Assembly (NCBI RefSeq): GCF_007860175.1
Contig: NZ_SJPX01000004.1
Coordinates: 434,001-498,000 of the forward strand
Reading direction: 5' to 3'
Length of the DNA: 64,000 nucleotides
From: Rubripirellula reticaptiva
GTDB taxonomy: Bacteria; Planctomycetota; Planctomycetia; Pirellulales; Pirellulaceae
Each line of letters begins with the position of its first letter. Positions within the stretch are counted from its first letter, which is position 1. Under the pieces are notes generated by a model. The model worked only from the letters and a program-made list of their open reading frames with translations, had not been told where the DNA came from and made no database searches. Positions 39,000 to 49,711 of the stretch are shown here, piece by piece. The translations under genes and the position numbers were made by a program.

Positions 39000-41147
39000 A
39001 TGGCAAGAAGCAGTTCCGGCGTTTGGGGCATTGAGATCGGGCAAACGGCGCTCAAAGCGCTGCGTTGTTCGTTGGTCGATGGCGAGCCGGTTGCCGACGC
39101 ATTCGATTTCATCGAGTACCCCAAGATCCTCAGCCAACCCGAAGCGGTGGCCGAGGAGTTAATCGCCGATGCGCTAGAGCAGTTGTTAGAGCGAAACGAT
39201 GCGATCACCGAGAAGGTCTGCATCAGCGTGCCTGGCCAAAGCGGGCTGGCAAAGTTTTTCAAGCCACCACCGGTCGAAGTCAAAAAGATCGCCGACATCG
39301 TTCGCTACGAAGCTCGCCAGCAGATTCCGTTTGACTTGGCCGACGTCGTTTGGGACTTCCAAATGATGCCCGGCAGCATGGTCGAGGAAGGCTATGCGCT
39401 CGAAAGCGAAGTCGGTTTGTTTGCAATGAAACGCGAACAAGCTTACCGCCAAATGACGCCTTTTGATGAAGCCAACATCGAAGTCGATCAGGTCCAGCTT
39501 GCTCCGTTGGCGCTCTACAATATGTTGGCGTTCGACCGCATGCATGAACGGGTCGACGCAGGGGTGTTCGATTCGGACGATCCACCACCATCGACGGTGC
39601 TGCTGTCGATCGGCACCGATTCCAGCGATTTGATCGTCACCAACGGTTTTCGAATTTGGCAGCGCAGCATGCCAATTGGCGGTAATCACTTTACCCGCCA
39701 ATTGACCAAAGACTTGAAGATGACTTTCGCCAAGGCGGAACATCTGAAGCGGAATGCTCGCGAAGCAGTCGATCCGAAATTGATTTTCCAAACGATGCGT
39801 CCGGTCTTCAATGACTTGGTCACCGAGGTGCAACGTTCGATCGGTTTCTTCCGCAGTATCGACAAGAAGGCGGACATCAAAGAGCTGATCGTTACTGGCA
39901 ATACGGTCAAGATGCCAGGTTTGGCAGCTTACCTTGGTAAAAACTTGGGCTTCGACGTTCACGTGCTCGATCGATTCAATCGACTCGGCGGCGATGACGT
40001 TCTTTCGATCCCTACATTCCGCGACAATATCCCGACGTTTGCGGTTTGTTATGGGCTTTGTTTGCAAGGGCTAGGCGTTTCGCAAATCCATGCGTCGCTG
40101 GTGCCTCGCGAGATACTGACCCAGCGAATGATCCGGGCCAAAAAACCATGGACGCTGGCCGGTTTGGCAGCGTTGATGGTCGGCATGTCGGCGCACTACG
40201 TATTGACGGAAAAGTCGTGGGCGACCACTCACGATGACTTGTGGAAAGCTCCGCAAGCCGAAGTGACACGGATGAAAACCTATTCCGACGAACACCTCAG
40301 TGACGACGCCAACCTGAACAGCAAGCTGACGTATTTGAATGACATCGGCAAAGAAGTTTCCGGCAACAGCGAAGCTCGTTTGAAGTGGCTGGAAATCATC
40401 AAGGTCGTCAACGATGCAATTCCTCGCCCCGACTTTCCTGATGGAAAAGTTTTGGGGCCCAAGGAATTGCCATACTTGGATCGCAAGGACTTTCACGTCC
40501 AGCAATTCGAAACCAAGTACTACGAAGATCTGTCGTTGTGGTACACCGAAAAAGTGGCTCGTCGATACCGCGACGAATACCGCAGTTGGGCTCGTATCAC
40601 GGGGAATCCAGTTCCAGAGGACTTGAACGAAGATTTGGGGCCCACTGGGCCGGGTTGGGTGATCCAACTGAACTGTTACCACTATTACAACAGTCCCGAT
40701 CGCATCGGTTTCGAAGGCAGTAACCACGTCCGTAATTTGATGACGACGTCGTTCATGAAAAGCAGCGTTGAACTGCCCATCGGCACCGACGCCAACGGTA
40801 AGCGGATCATGGAAACATTTACCTTGCCGGAAATGGGTCTGACGTATCCCCTGCTGTTGGATGACAACAAGGATAAGCTCGTCTCGATTGCGAACCCCGA
40901 CTATGACGCCGATGCCATCATGGCCGAGCAGATGAAGCTGGTTGCCAGTGGTGCAGCACCATCGCCCGATGCGGCGGTTGAAGCGCCGATGTTGCAGGTT
41001 CGAAAGCTAGAATTTATCTACCAAATCGTTTGGCAAGAAAAAATCTTGTCCGAGCGATTGGAAGCCAAGGAAGCGGCTCGGCTGCTAGCCGAAGAAGAAG
41101 CCGCTGCGACGGCCGCCGCAGAAGAGTCTGCGGTCGTCGAAGAATGA
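39000..41147 (+). CDS. PilM-like protein fused to membrane anchor and periplasmic domain (GspL-like layout)
   Basis: 715 residues. Residues 1-370 are PilM-like: actin-fold ATPase segments VWGIEIGQTALKALR, VPGQSG, VRYEARQQIPFDLADV, VLLSIGTDSSDLIV and ELIVTGNTVKMPGL, all in family order. PilM binds nucleotide and links the cytoplasmic ATPase to the PilN/O/P alignment complex of type IV pili. A membrane helix follows at about 382-402 (TLAGLAALMVGMSAHYVL) and then about 310 periplasmic residues with charged helices. PilM is normally soluble and about 350 aa, so this resembles a fusion with PilN or the domain order of GspL of type II secretion. It is the first gene of a three-gene unit. The C-terminal tail is Glu/Ala-rich. 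Confidence 0.82.
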   Translation: MARSSSGVWGIEIGQTALKALRCSLVDGEPVADAFDFIEYPKILSQPEAVAEELIADALEQLLERNDAITEKVCISVPGQSGLAKFFKPPPVEVKKIADIVRYEARQQIPFDLADVVWDFQMMPGSMVEEGYALESEVGLFAMKREQAYRQMTPFDEANIEVDQVQLAPLALYNMLAFDRMHERVDAGVFDSDDPPPSTVLLSIGTDSSDLIVTNGFRIWQRSMPIGGNHFTRQLTKDLKMTFAKAEHLKRNAREAVDPKLIFQTMRPVFNDLVTEVQRSIGFFRSIDKKADIKELIVTGNTVKMPGLAAYLGKNLGFDVHVLDRFNRLGGDDVLSIPTFRDNIPTFAVCYGLCLQGLGVSQIHASLVPREILTQRMIRAKKPWTLAGLAALMVGMSAHYVLTEKSWATTHDDLWKAPQAEVTRMKTYSDEHLSDDANLNSKLTYLNDIGKEVSGNSEARLKWLEIIKVVNDAIPRPDFPDGKVLGPKELPYLDRKDFHVQQFETKYYEDLSLWYTEKVARRYRDEYRSWARITGNPVPEDLNEDLGPTGPGWVIQLNCYHYYNSPDRIGFEGSNHVRNLMTTSFMKSSVELPIGTDANGKRIMETFTLPEMGLTYPLLLDDNKDKLVSIANPDYDADAIMAEQMKLVASGAAPSPDAAVEAPMLQVRKLEFIYQIVWQEKILSERLEAKEAARLLAEEEAAATAAAEESAVVEE

Positions 41148-41247
41148 TGGATTTGCCGAGTGAACCACTCGGCGAGTCAATGAAAATTTGTGGCGAGAAT
41201 TAACGCTCGCTTTAATCAGCCACCTTGGCACGGCGGTTTGGCCCCCG

Positions 41248-41300
41248 TGTCGAACAAACAGTGTCGAAAAACCACTGTCGAAAAACCACTGTCGAAAAAA
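41248..41300. repeat. 14-base tandem repeat in the leader of the first Met-rich gene
   Basis: A unit close to tgtcgaaaaaccac is repeated with period 14: one diverged copy at 41248, two exact copies (41262-41275, 41276-41289) and a partial copy to 41300. It lies about 110 bases before the start codon of the next gene, between it and the PilM-like gene. Confidence 0.75.
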
Positions 41301-41411
41301 TACCAGACCACAAACACCCGGCTTTATCCCGCATTGATCGATTTGAACGATCGTGTTGGTTCTAAGTGACTTCCACCACCGCTTGCTTCTCTTATCGGAT
41401 CGGCCTTCGCC

Positions 41412-43187
<1,776 letters not shown>

Positions 43188-43311
43188 CGCAGAAATACTT
43201 TGAGAGTCACCGGAGTGGTTGCCCTAGCAACGACTTTGGTCACGACCAGGTCGACAACCGGCCAAGTCGCCAAGAAACGCAACGTCCATCCTTTTCACGC
43301 AGGTAGTCGCT

Positions 43312-45348
43312 ATGGATACCGACAAGATCAAGCAGTTCTTCATTTTGCACTTCGAGAAATTGATTCTCGGATTGGTCGTGCTCGTGTCTATGTTTCTTGT
43401 TTACAGCGGGCTTCAGTTGCCTGACTTTTTGCAATCGCAGCAACCCGACAAGCTGACCTCGAAGGCATCGCAGGTCAAATTGGCGATCGATGACGATCAC
43501 AGCGAAGCGTTCATCGAAGAGCGCATTCCGACCTACGACATCATCGCCGCGACTGAGCGTCTTTATACGCCTGTCGATGACAGCCCCTATAAGTTGCGTC
43601 ATCCATGGGAGGCTCAGAACGAGCAGTCGGTGGTTCGTCGCCAAGATCCCGCTCTGCCAGCACCGCTCGATTTGCGTACGCACGGTGTTGCGACGTCAAT
43701 CGCCATCAAAGGATCCAAAATCGATCCATTGGATTACCCACTGGCTTCGTTGGAGCCAGCCGATGCTGTCGAGAAAGTCGAGGCTCCCGCGCCGCGTCGG
43801 CCGCGTCGGTCGCGTCGAGGCATGGGGATGGACGAAATGGGGATGGGCATGGACGGGATGGACATGGGCATGGACATGATGGGCATGGACATGATGGGCA
43901 TGGATATGGGCATGATGGGGATGGACATGGACATGGGCATGGAAGGCGCTACCGGGCCAATTCGTAAATTGAAACCCGAGTTTGACTTTGGTCTCCGCCC
44001 CATTGCGGGTGAGGACAAGCGAAATCCTAAGCCTTCGGTTGGTTGGTTCATCGCGGGCACGGCTTTGTTGCCGCACCGCGAAATCTACGAAGCCTACGAA
44101 ATGGCTTTGAAGGATGCCGATGCCTACGATCCTCGCCGTGACACTCCGCTGTACTTCAATTTCGAAGTTGAACGTGCTGACGTCACTGATAAGCCGATCG
44201 AACAATTGGTCGATGCAGACTGGACGCGAGTCTGGCACTTGAAACGTTACGCAGAACTAGCTGATGGTTTCTGGGCTGGCTACTCGCCGGAAATCGTCAA
44301 CCAAGACTACCGCGAAGATCAATTGACCGTGTGGATTCCACCTGTGCTGTTGGACGACTATCGTCCATGGTCCATCCATCCTCGCATTCCGATGCTGTCA
44401 CAAGCGGAAATCACAAAGCAAGAGCTGATTGAGCAAGAGGCAATTGAAGACGCAAAGAATCCCGACTTCGAATTCGACAAGGACGACAACATCGAATTGT
44501 CCCTTCCCGGCACAACCGGAGGCGGTGGGATGGATTACGGTGGGATGGATATGGGATATGGGATGGATGGAATGGACATGATGGCCGGCGGCGGCATGAT
44601 GATGATGGGCCGTGGTAAAGTTGAAATCGATCCCGTCGAACACAAGCTAATGCGTTTCTATGACTTTGCTGGCAACAGCATTTTTAAGAACGCGCCTGTT
44701 TATGGTCGCACGTACGTTTACCGAATGCGGTACGCCGTCATTGACCCGAACTTCCCGGCTAGCCAGCTAATGCAGCCGAAGACGAGTTCGCTGGCACCCG
44801 AAGTCGCTCGCCGAGTCATGGATAAGATGAACGATGCGGTCAAGCAAAAGAAACGCGACTTCCAACGTTGGAGCGAATGGAGTGCACCCTCAGAGCCCGC
44901 ATCGTTGCCAACCCTGGAAAGCTACGTCGCCGGCGCAGTCGAACCGGGTGCTGCATCAACCTGGGCCGTCGCTGGTCGCCCGGTTCAATATCAACGGGAT
45001 GAGTCGAAGGCCAAGGTTGTGGCAACGCAGCTGATTCCTAAATACGGTGTCAAGGTTCCGATGGAAATCGAAGTCTTCAAGGGTGGCGTGTTGAGTCAAA
45101 AAGCAGAGTTCGCCGATGTCGTCGATCCCATCACGTTGGAAATCAAAAAGCTGCCGGATCCCGAATTTGTCAGCTCATCAACCGTTGTTGATCTTGATGG
45201 CGGGCGACCGCTGAAGATCGCCAGCGATTTGACCGAGCCAGGGATGATCTTGATGTTTGATCAGTCCGGGCAACTGCAACTTCGCAACGAAATCGATGAT
45301 CAGGAATTGTTCCGCATCGAAACCTTCGCCGATGAAAAAGGTCTCTAG
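43312..45348 (+). CDS. Second membrane-anchored protein with Met-Gly-Asp tracts
   Basis: 678 residues. An N-terminal membrane helix (LILGLVVLVSMFLVYSGL, about 17-34) leads to a periplasmic part. A basic segment (RRPRRSRRG) precedes a Met/Gly/Asp tract at residues 170-211, and a second tract (GGMDYGGMDMGYGMDGMDMM and following) lies at about 402-435. A beta-rich part near residue 460-560 (YGRTYVYRMRYAVIDPNFP, then WSEWSAPSEP) resembles a fibronectin-type or Ig-like strand pattern. I do not recognise a family. It is in the same unit as the PilM-like and first Met-rich genes, so it is probably the third part of the same envelope complex. Confidence 0.7.
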   Translation: MDTDKIKQFFILHFEKLILGLVVLVSMFLVYSGLQLPDFLQSQQPDKLTSKASQVKLAIDDDHSEAFIEERIPTYDIIAATERLYTPVDDSPYKLRHPWEAQNEQSVVRRQDPALPAPLDLRTHGVATSIAIKGSKIDPLDYPLASLEPADAVEKVEAPAPRRPRRSRRGMGMDEMGMGMDGMDMGMDMMGMDMMGMDMGMMGMDMDMGMEGATGPIRKLKPEFDFGLRPIAGEDKRNPKPSVGWFIAGTALLPHREIYEAYEMALKDADAYDPRRDTPLYFNFEVERADVTDKPIEQLVDADWTRVWHLKRYAELADGFWAGYSPEIVNQDYREDQLTVWIPPVLLDDYRPWSIHPRIPMLSQAEITKQELIEQEAIEDAKNPDFEFDKDDNIELSLPGTTGGGGMDYGGMDMGYGMDGMDMMAGGGMMMMGRGKVEIDPVEHKLMRFYDFAGNSIFKNAPVYGRTYVYRMRYAVIDPNFPASQLMQPKTSSLAPEVARRVMDKMNDAVKQKKRDFQRWSEWSAPSEPASLPTLESYVAGAVEPGAASTWAVAGRPVQYQRDESKAKVVATQLIPKYGVKVPMEIEVFKGGVLSQKAEFADVVDPITLEIKKLPDPEFVSSSTVVDLDGGRPLKIASDLTEPGMILMFDQSGQLQLRNEIDDQELFRIETFADEKGL

Positions 45349-45595
45349 TAGCATCGCCGCGAAAGCGTTGGTATCGATCGTTTGGTCGATACCGACGCCG
45401 CTGTCTTGACGGAGGATCGCGGTCTGTGGATCGCTAGGGTGATACGCCAATCTTCGCCGTTTAAGTCGCCTGAATCGAACGAGCACGCAACAGCTTCGTG
45501 GGCGACTTCGTTTGGCGTTATTTACAGACGACCAAAGTCATTGACTTGGATGGCGGATCGGGCGGGAACCAGCACTCGCACCCTCCTCAGGGCAT
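45349..45595. other. Spacer after the Met-rich operon
   Basis: The gap between genes runs to 45676 (328 bases). It holds an 8-base stem hairpin (ggtatcga / tcgatacc, 45370-45393) just after the stop codon, without a T-tract, then unassigned sequence, then the minus-strand terminator listed separately. Confidence 0.4.
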
Positions 45596-45634
45596 AAAAA
45601 AAGCGAGCCCCCCAAGTATATAGGTGGCTCGCTT
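45596..45634 (-). terminator. Rho-independent terminator of the thioredoxin-like gene
   Basis: On the minus strand, a 9-base stem (aagcgagcc with ggctcgctt, 45601-45609 and 45626-45634) is followed by a run of seven Ts (complement of 45596-45602). It starts about 40 bases past the thioredoxin-like stop codon. Confidence 0.88.
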
Positions 45635-45676
45635 GAATTGTGTTGCGACTCTTCGCCGCTTGTAACGAACGCCTGT

Positions 45677-46069
45677 TTAGCCGCCTAAGGCGTTGCGAAT
45701 CAGCGAACGGACTGGCTGTTTCGGCTGGTAGCCAAGCAGTTTGCGACGCTGCCAACGGCCATGCTCACGAGTGAAGACAATGATCTGAGGCAGCATCTTG
45801 TCGTCGCCGGTCAATTGCTTGACCAATTCAGGTTCGTCGTCCTTGTTGATAACAGTCAAGCTGACCGAGTCCAGTTCCCCGGTCTGAGCCATTTGCTTGA
45901 TCGTTGTGTCTTTCAGCACGTTGCACGCCGGGCACCACGGAGCACCAACGACGACCATCAAAGGCTTCTGCTGATCTACCGATACCTTATAGGCTTCGGC
46001 GTACTTCTGATCCATCTGTTGTTCGCTAGTGACGCTGGCAAGCGTGATCGCCAAAAGTAACAAAACCAT
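45677..46069 (-). CDS. Thioredoxin-fold protein with CPAC motif
   Basis: 130 residues from ATG 46069, which has the ribosome site AAGGAAAA; longer readings to 46273 add an unlikely basic extension. A hydrophobic N-terminus (MVLLLLAITLASV) is a signal peptide or anchor, so the protein acts in the periplasm. The active site is WCPAC (in GAPWCPACNVL), followed by a typical thioredoxin helix and the cis-Pro strand LPQIIVFT. CPAC is unlike the CGPC of thioredoxin, and may tune the redox potential. It is probably a periplasmic thiol oxidoreductase, perhaps for secretins or other cysteine proteins. It stands alone, with its own terminator. Confidence 0.82.
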   Translation of the reverse strand: MVLLLLAITLASVTSEQQMDQKYAEAYKVSVDQQKPLMVVVGAPWCPACNVLKDTTIKQMAQTGELDSVSLTVINKDDEPELVKQLTGDDKMLPQIIVFTREHGRWQRRKLLGYQPKQPVRSLIRNALGG

Positions 46070-46670
46070 AGAGATTTTCCTTGGGTGATGCTGTGCGAAA
46101 ACGTTTTGACATCGGTTTGGCTGTTTTTTACCGCGACCGAATTTCAAAACCTTTACGAAGGTTCTTGATTCAACTTCCCCGCGCTTGTTTGCACTACGAG
46201 AACTACAGAAAGTTTGACAAGAGACCCCTATCGACCGGTTTGTTCGGCCGTCCCATTGTCGGACGGCAGGCACTTCCCCAATCGATCAAGTCATTCCTTA
46301 TCCGATAGACCTTGCGGCTTGAGTAAGCTTTGCGGGTCTTGCTGATCGGGCAAGGTTTGGCGGAGTATATGGGGCTGGAAACGCGTCACAAGGGCTTTGC
46401 CAGACTTTTGAAGGAAATGATCTTGACGCAGTCCAGCATTTTTTGGCGGCTGCGGACATCAAATTTATTCCGAAATCGCTAACTGCTAACCGGTAAACGA
46501 GTTGGGGCGTGCCAAATCCAGTGCGCCATATTGCCACGCCCTTCCAATGGCGGGCGTCATTCCAGGGGATTTTTTTATGTTCGGCAACGCGAAATGCGAA
46601 ATTGGGTCACAATGTCCGCACCGAGCATTTCGTTCTTAGACTCGTTTTCATTCATTTCGGCATAGACGCC
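46070..46670. other. Intergenic region upstream of thioredoxin-like and oxidoreductase genes
   Basis: 601 bases between divergent starts. A 7-base stem hairpin (gccgtcc / ggacggc, 46247-46267) is visible. Short open frames on both strands (about 75-79 residues) show no recognisable motif and are not called. No clear promoter elements were found. Confidence 0.4.
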
Positions 46671-47678
46671 ATGAAATTGCGGATTGGATTGATCGGCCAC
46701 GGTGACGCCTGGCAAACCCGACATCGCCCCGCGTTACGTGTGCTACACGACCGCTTCGATGTTCGCGCTGTCTTTAGCACGGTCGCTAAGTTGGCCGAAA
46801 ATGTCGCTGGCGAGTTTCAGGCCGATGTGGTCGATGGCTACCGAGCACTTGTTTCGCGATGTGACATCGATGCGGTCATCGTCTTGCAGCGGAACTGGCT
46901 TGGATGGTTGCCAGTGATTGCGGCGTGTGAAGCTGGCAAAGCGGTTTATTGGGCGGGCGACTTAGATTTTGATTCGGTAGGCGATACCGAAGTGCGCTCG
47001 ATCGTCGAACAGTCCGGTGTTTCGTTCATGGTCGAGTTCCCGCGCCGATTCGCACCGGCAACGTTGCGGGTGAAGGAGCTGATTGCTACTCGGTTGGGTG
47101 CGCCGAAACTGATTTTTTGTCACCGCCGCTTGCAGGCGTGCGACGATGTTGCGGGATCTGCCGATCCGAATCCGGCGCGCCGCGAACTTGTCGAACTGAT
47201 CGATTGGTGTCGGTATGTGGTAGGTCGCGAACCTGAAAGTGTTTCGTCCGTCGAACATCAATCGCAGAGCTCGGCCGATAAGCCCTTAGAGTCGAACTAT
47301 CGATGTATGAGTTTGGCGTTCCCGGCGACCGAAACCCATCCAAGCGTGACCGCGCAAATCAGTTGTGGCAGTTACATCCGATCGACGTGGCACGAAGCTG
47401 CGGGGTTCCGGCCTCCGTCGGCAATGCAGATCTGTTGTGAACGCGGCGTGGCTTTCCTTGATTTGCCAACCACTTTGGTTTGGTTTGACGATGCTGGACG
47501 TAACATGGAAACGCTTGATACCGAATCGCCCGTCGGCGAAAAACTGCTGTCACAGTTCCACCGCAGTGTTACCAGTTTGCTTCGGAATATGAGTGATCTC
47601 GACGATGCCTATCGCGCGGTGTCTATTTTTGAAGCTGCCCGACAAAGCGAAACGGAAGGACGCCGGATTCGCGTCTGA
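46671..47678 (+). CDS. Gfo/Idh/MocA-family oxidoreductase homologue
   Basis: 335 residues from ATG 46671. An N-terminal Rossmann fold starts LRIGLIGHGDAWQTRHRPAL, with the pattern of NAD(P)-dependent sugar dehydrogenases of the Gfo/Idh/MocA family. The catalytic EKP motif expected near residue 95 reads WAGDL (in KAVYWAGDLDFDSV), so the active Lys is missing. The C-terminal domain (about 125-335) is only weakly like the family. The protein may have lost redox activity and keep a binding or structural role. It is a single gene, divergent from the thioredoxin-like gene and convergent with the pseudopilin genes. Confidence 0.7.
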   Translation: MKLRIGLIGHGDAWQTRHRPALRVLHDRFDVRAVFSTVAKLAENVAGEFQADVVDGYRALVSRCDIDAVIVLQRNWLGWLPVIAACEAGKAVYWAGDLDFDSVGDTEVRSIVEQSGVSFMVEFPRRFAPATLRVKELIATRLGAPKLIFCHRRLQACDDVAGSADPNPARRELVELIDWCRYVVGREPESVSSVEHQSQSSADKPLESNYRCMSLAFPATETHPSVTAQISCGSYIRSTWHEAAGFRPPSAMQICCERGVAFLDLPTTLVWFDDAGRNMETLDTESPVGEKLLSQFHRSVTSLLRNMSDLDDAYRAVSIFEAARQSETEGRRIRV

Positions 47679-47714
47679 GTTCTGAAGTATCGTGTTCACG
47701 CTAGCGGTTCTGGA

Positions 47715-49034
47715 CTAGCGAGGTGATTCGGTGCGTCGCCACGAACCGCTCTCGAATTGCATCGGTACCGGGTCGCACAGTTCCAGTGGTGGGTTGGCCA
47801 CCATTTCGTCAAAGGCAAAGAAACTGACTAGCCCGCTGATGGTGATTGATCGGGCGGTCATCATTCCAGTGATTTTCAGATTGTCGCCGCTGGCGGTCGG
47901 CTCGAAGACAACATCGGATGTCGAATAAATCAGGCCGCGAAATTCACTTGGGAAGCGATCGGTCGTTGTATTGTTGGCCCAGCTTGAACGGTAGGGTGAT
48001 GCAGCTGGATTGAAATTGATCGCGAGTGCGTTTTCGTCCAGTTCGTTTTCGATGGCGATAAAACGTACCGGTGCATCCGTGATCAAGATTGCATCGGGTT
48101 CCGCAGGACAGGTCCAAACGACGGCTCCGCGAATTTCGATTTCTGTCGCGCCTTCGATCACAAGCGTCGCGTTGATCCGGCAATTCGAGATCACCAGTTT
48201 TTGCTGATCCATCGTGATCGCATATCGGCCATCTCCGTTTGGGGTTCCGAATGGATTGGCGGTGGGGCTGAGTAGTTTTTCGTCCAGGTATCGGGCGCCT
48301 GCTCCTTGACGTATTCCGGTGGCCGGGATTGCGGTGCTGGTCGATGTATAGGTTGCAACCAGGTCGCGAGTGGGCACTTCGACATTGCTTTCACCTTCGT
48401 CACCGCGGACCGTCATCGGAATGTCGCCGCTGCACTCAAGTCGGGGAGCGACAACGATGCCACCGGAAGTTTCGGTGCAGTCGCCGCCGACTTGAATAGG
48501 GTGTTCGCTGCTGATAGCGCCGTTCTCGAAATTCAACTGATTGGTTGCTGTCACTGCATATTTCAGAATCGATAGAGGCGCTGGGTCCCAAACCAGTTTC
48601 GAAGTGACGGCATACTCGGCGAGTCCAACGCGAGCGTGGACCGTCAATTCAACATCGTCGGTGAAGTCGTCATCGAGTAACCCGTCAGCGTCGATGAATT
48701 GATGGCGTACTTGTTGGGATAGCCCGCTGATGGCGGAGTTTCCGGCGGACCAGTTTCGCCACGATGAATAAGTGCCGTTGGTCAAAGAGGTTCGCCACAG
48801 CGAGTTTGTCCGCATCAGGGACGCAACTCGGTGCATCTCACTTTCCGCGATCCGCATCGCTCGGCTCTTATTCGCGCGGTCCGATTCTCGTTGGATGCTG
48901 GTCGTGTTCAATGAAACGGCGGTCGCGACTAAGGTCGTCACAAGCAGTGCCGTGAACAGGACTGCGACATAGACGATGCCTTCGCGATGTTGCAGTGCGC
49001 TGTCGCTGGTGGAATGACGTCTCGATGGATTCAC
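47715..49034 (-). CDS. GspK/PilX-like minor pseudopilin
   Basis: 439 residues, last of four overlapping genes. Starts with GTG at 49034, overlapping the previous stop by 4 bases (GTGA). The N-terminus has a prepilin-like helix (HREGIVYVAVLFTALLVTTL) and the amphipathic continuation of a pseudopilin stalk (SNTTSIQ-like, then SRAMRIAESEMHRVASLM). The Glu at +5 is missing, as in GspK, which caps the pseudopilus tip. The rest is a large beta-rich globular part. GspK-like size and position at the end of the set support this role, but the globular domain is not recognised. Confidence 0.68.
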   Translation of the reverse strand: MNPSRRHSTSDSALQHREGIVYVAVLFTALLVTTLVATAVSLNTTSIQRESDRANKSRAMRIAESEMHRVASLMRTNSLWRTSLTNGTYSSWRNWSAGNSAISGLSQQVRHQFIDADGLLDDDFTDDVELTVHARVGLAEYAVTSKLVWDPAPLSILKYAVTATNQLNFENGAISSEHPIQVGGDCTETSGGIVVAPRLECSGDIPMTVRGDEGESNVEVPTRDLVATYTSTSTAIPATGIRQGAGARYLDEKLLSPTANPFGTPNGDGRYAITMDQQKLVISNCRINATLVIEGATEIEIRGAVVWTCPAEPDAILITDAPVRFIAIENELDENALAINFNPAASPYRSSWANNTTTDRFPSEFRGLIYSTSDVVFEPTASGDNLKITGMMTARSITISGLVSFFAFDEMVANPPLELCDPVPMQFESGSWRRTESPR

Positions 49035-49711
49035 GGCGTTTCCTCTGCGGTGGGAAGGTTGCGCAGGGGTGTTTGGATCTTGACCGATCGGCCGCTGGGA
49101 AGCGACATTCTAAGCGACTGCCATTGGTACGACTGGCTCGCTGATTCTGTCTGTGTTGGCACGTTTGAGGCGACCACGGACTCAGTGATCGAATCGCCCG
49201 TGGGAGTCACGCATGTAACCATGATAGAGCGAAGTTCAGGGACGCTTCCGCTATCGATTGGGGGCGTACTTGTGATGCCGGTGTCGATTGCCCACGCTGG
49301 CTCGACCGTGATCGAAACGCTCCATCCGGCGTAGTCCGTCATTGTGGTTCCGTCTCGATGCACCGGAGGCGATGCGGTGTATTCGTGATAGTCATCGATG
49401 TCATCGAATGCGGATCGGCCCGCGCCGTTTTCATCGGCCTCGTGCCCCCAGATCGGGTCCACTGAGTCTTCGAAACGCCGGGATGTGATTTCGCCCAAAA
49501 TTGACTCGGATAGCTCTGCTGCCATCGCCGTGGAGTGGCTCTGTATGCGGCTGCGCCACAGGTTGGCGGACGCGGCCAGCGAAGTGAGTAACACGCCTGA
49601 GATCAGGATCGTCGATACGAGAACTTCGATCAGCGTCACGCCGCTGCGCATTTCTTGCCTGTTTTCCATCACGCGGTGGTCAAAGGTTGGGGTATTTGCA
49701 AGCAGATTCAT
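49031..49711 (-). CDS. Minor pseudopilin (GspI/PilV-like)
   Basis: 226 residues from ATG 49711, whose start codon overlaps the previous stop (ATGA). A short leader (about 22 residues) ends with MRSG, then VTLIEVLVSTILISGVLL, a type III prepilin signal with cleavage after Gly and Glu at +5. The remaining 165 residues form a globular domain. Minor pseudopilins of the GspI/PilV type form the tip complex of type II secretion pseudopili or type IV pili. The stop overlaps the GTG start of the GspK-like gene. Confidence 0.8.
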   Translation of the reverse strand: MNLLANTPTFDHRVMENRQEMRSGVTLIEVLVSTILISGVLLTSLAASANLWRSRIQSHSTAMAAELSESILGEITSRRFEDSVDPIWGHEADENGAGRSAFDDIDDYHEYTASPPVHRDGTTMTDYAGWSVSITVEPAWAIDTGITSTPPIDSGSVPELRSIMVTCVTPTGDSITESVVASNVPTQTESASQSYQWQSLRMSLPSGRSVKIQTPLRNLPTAEETP

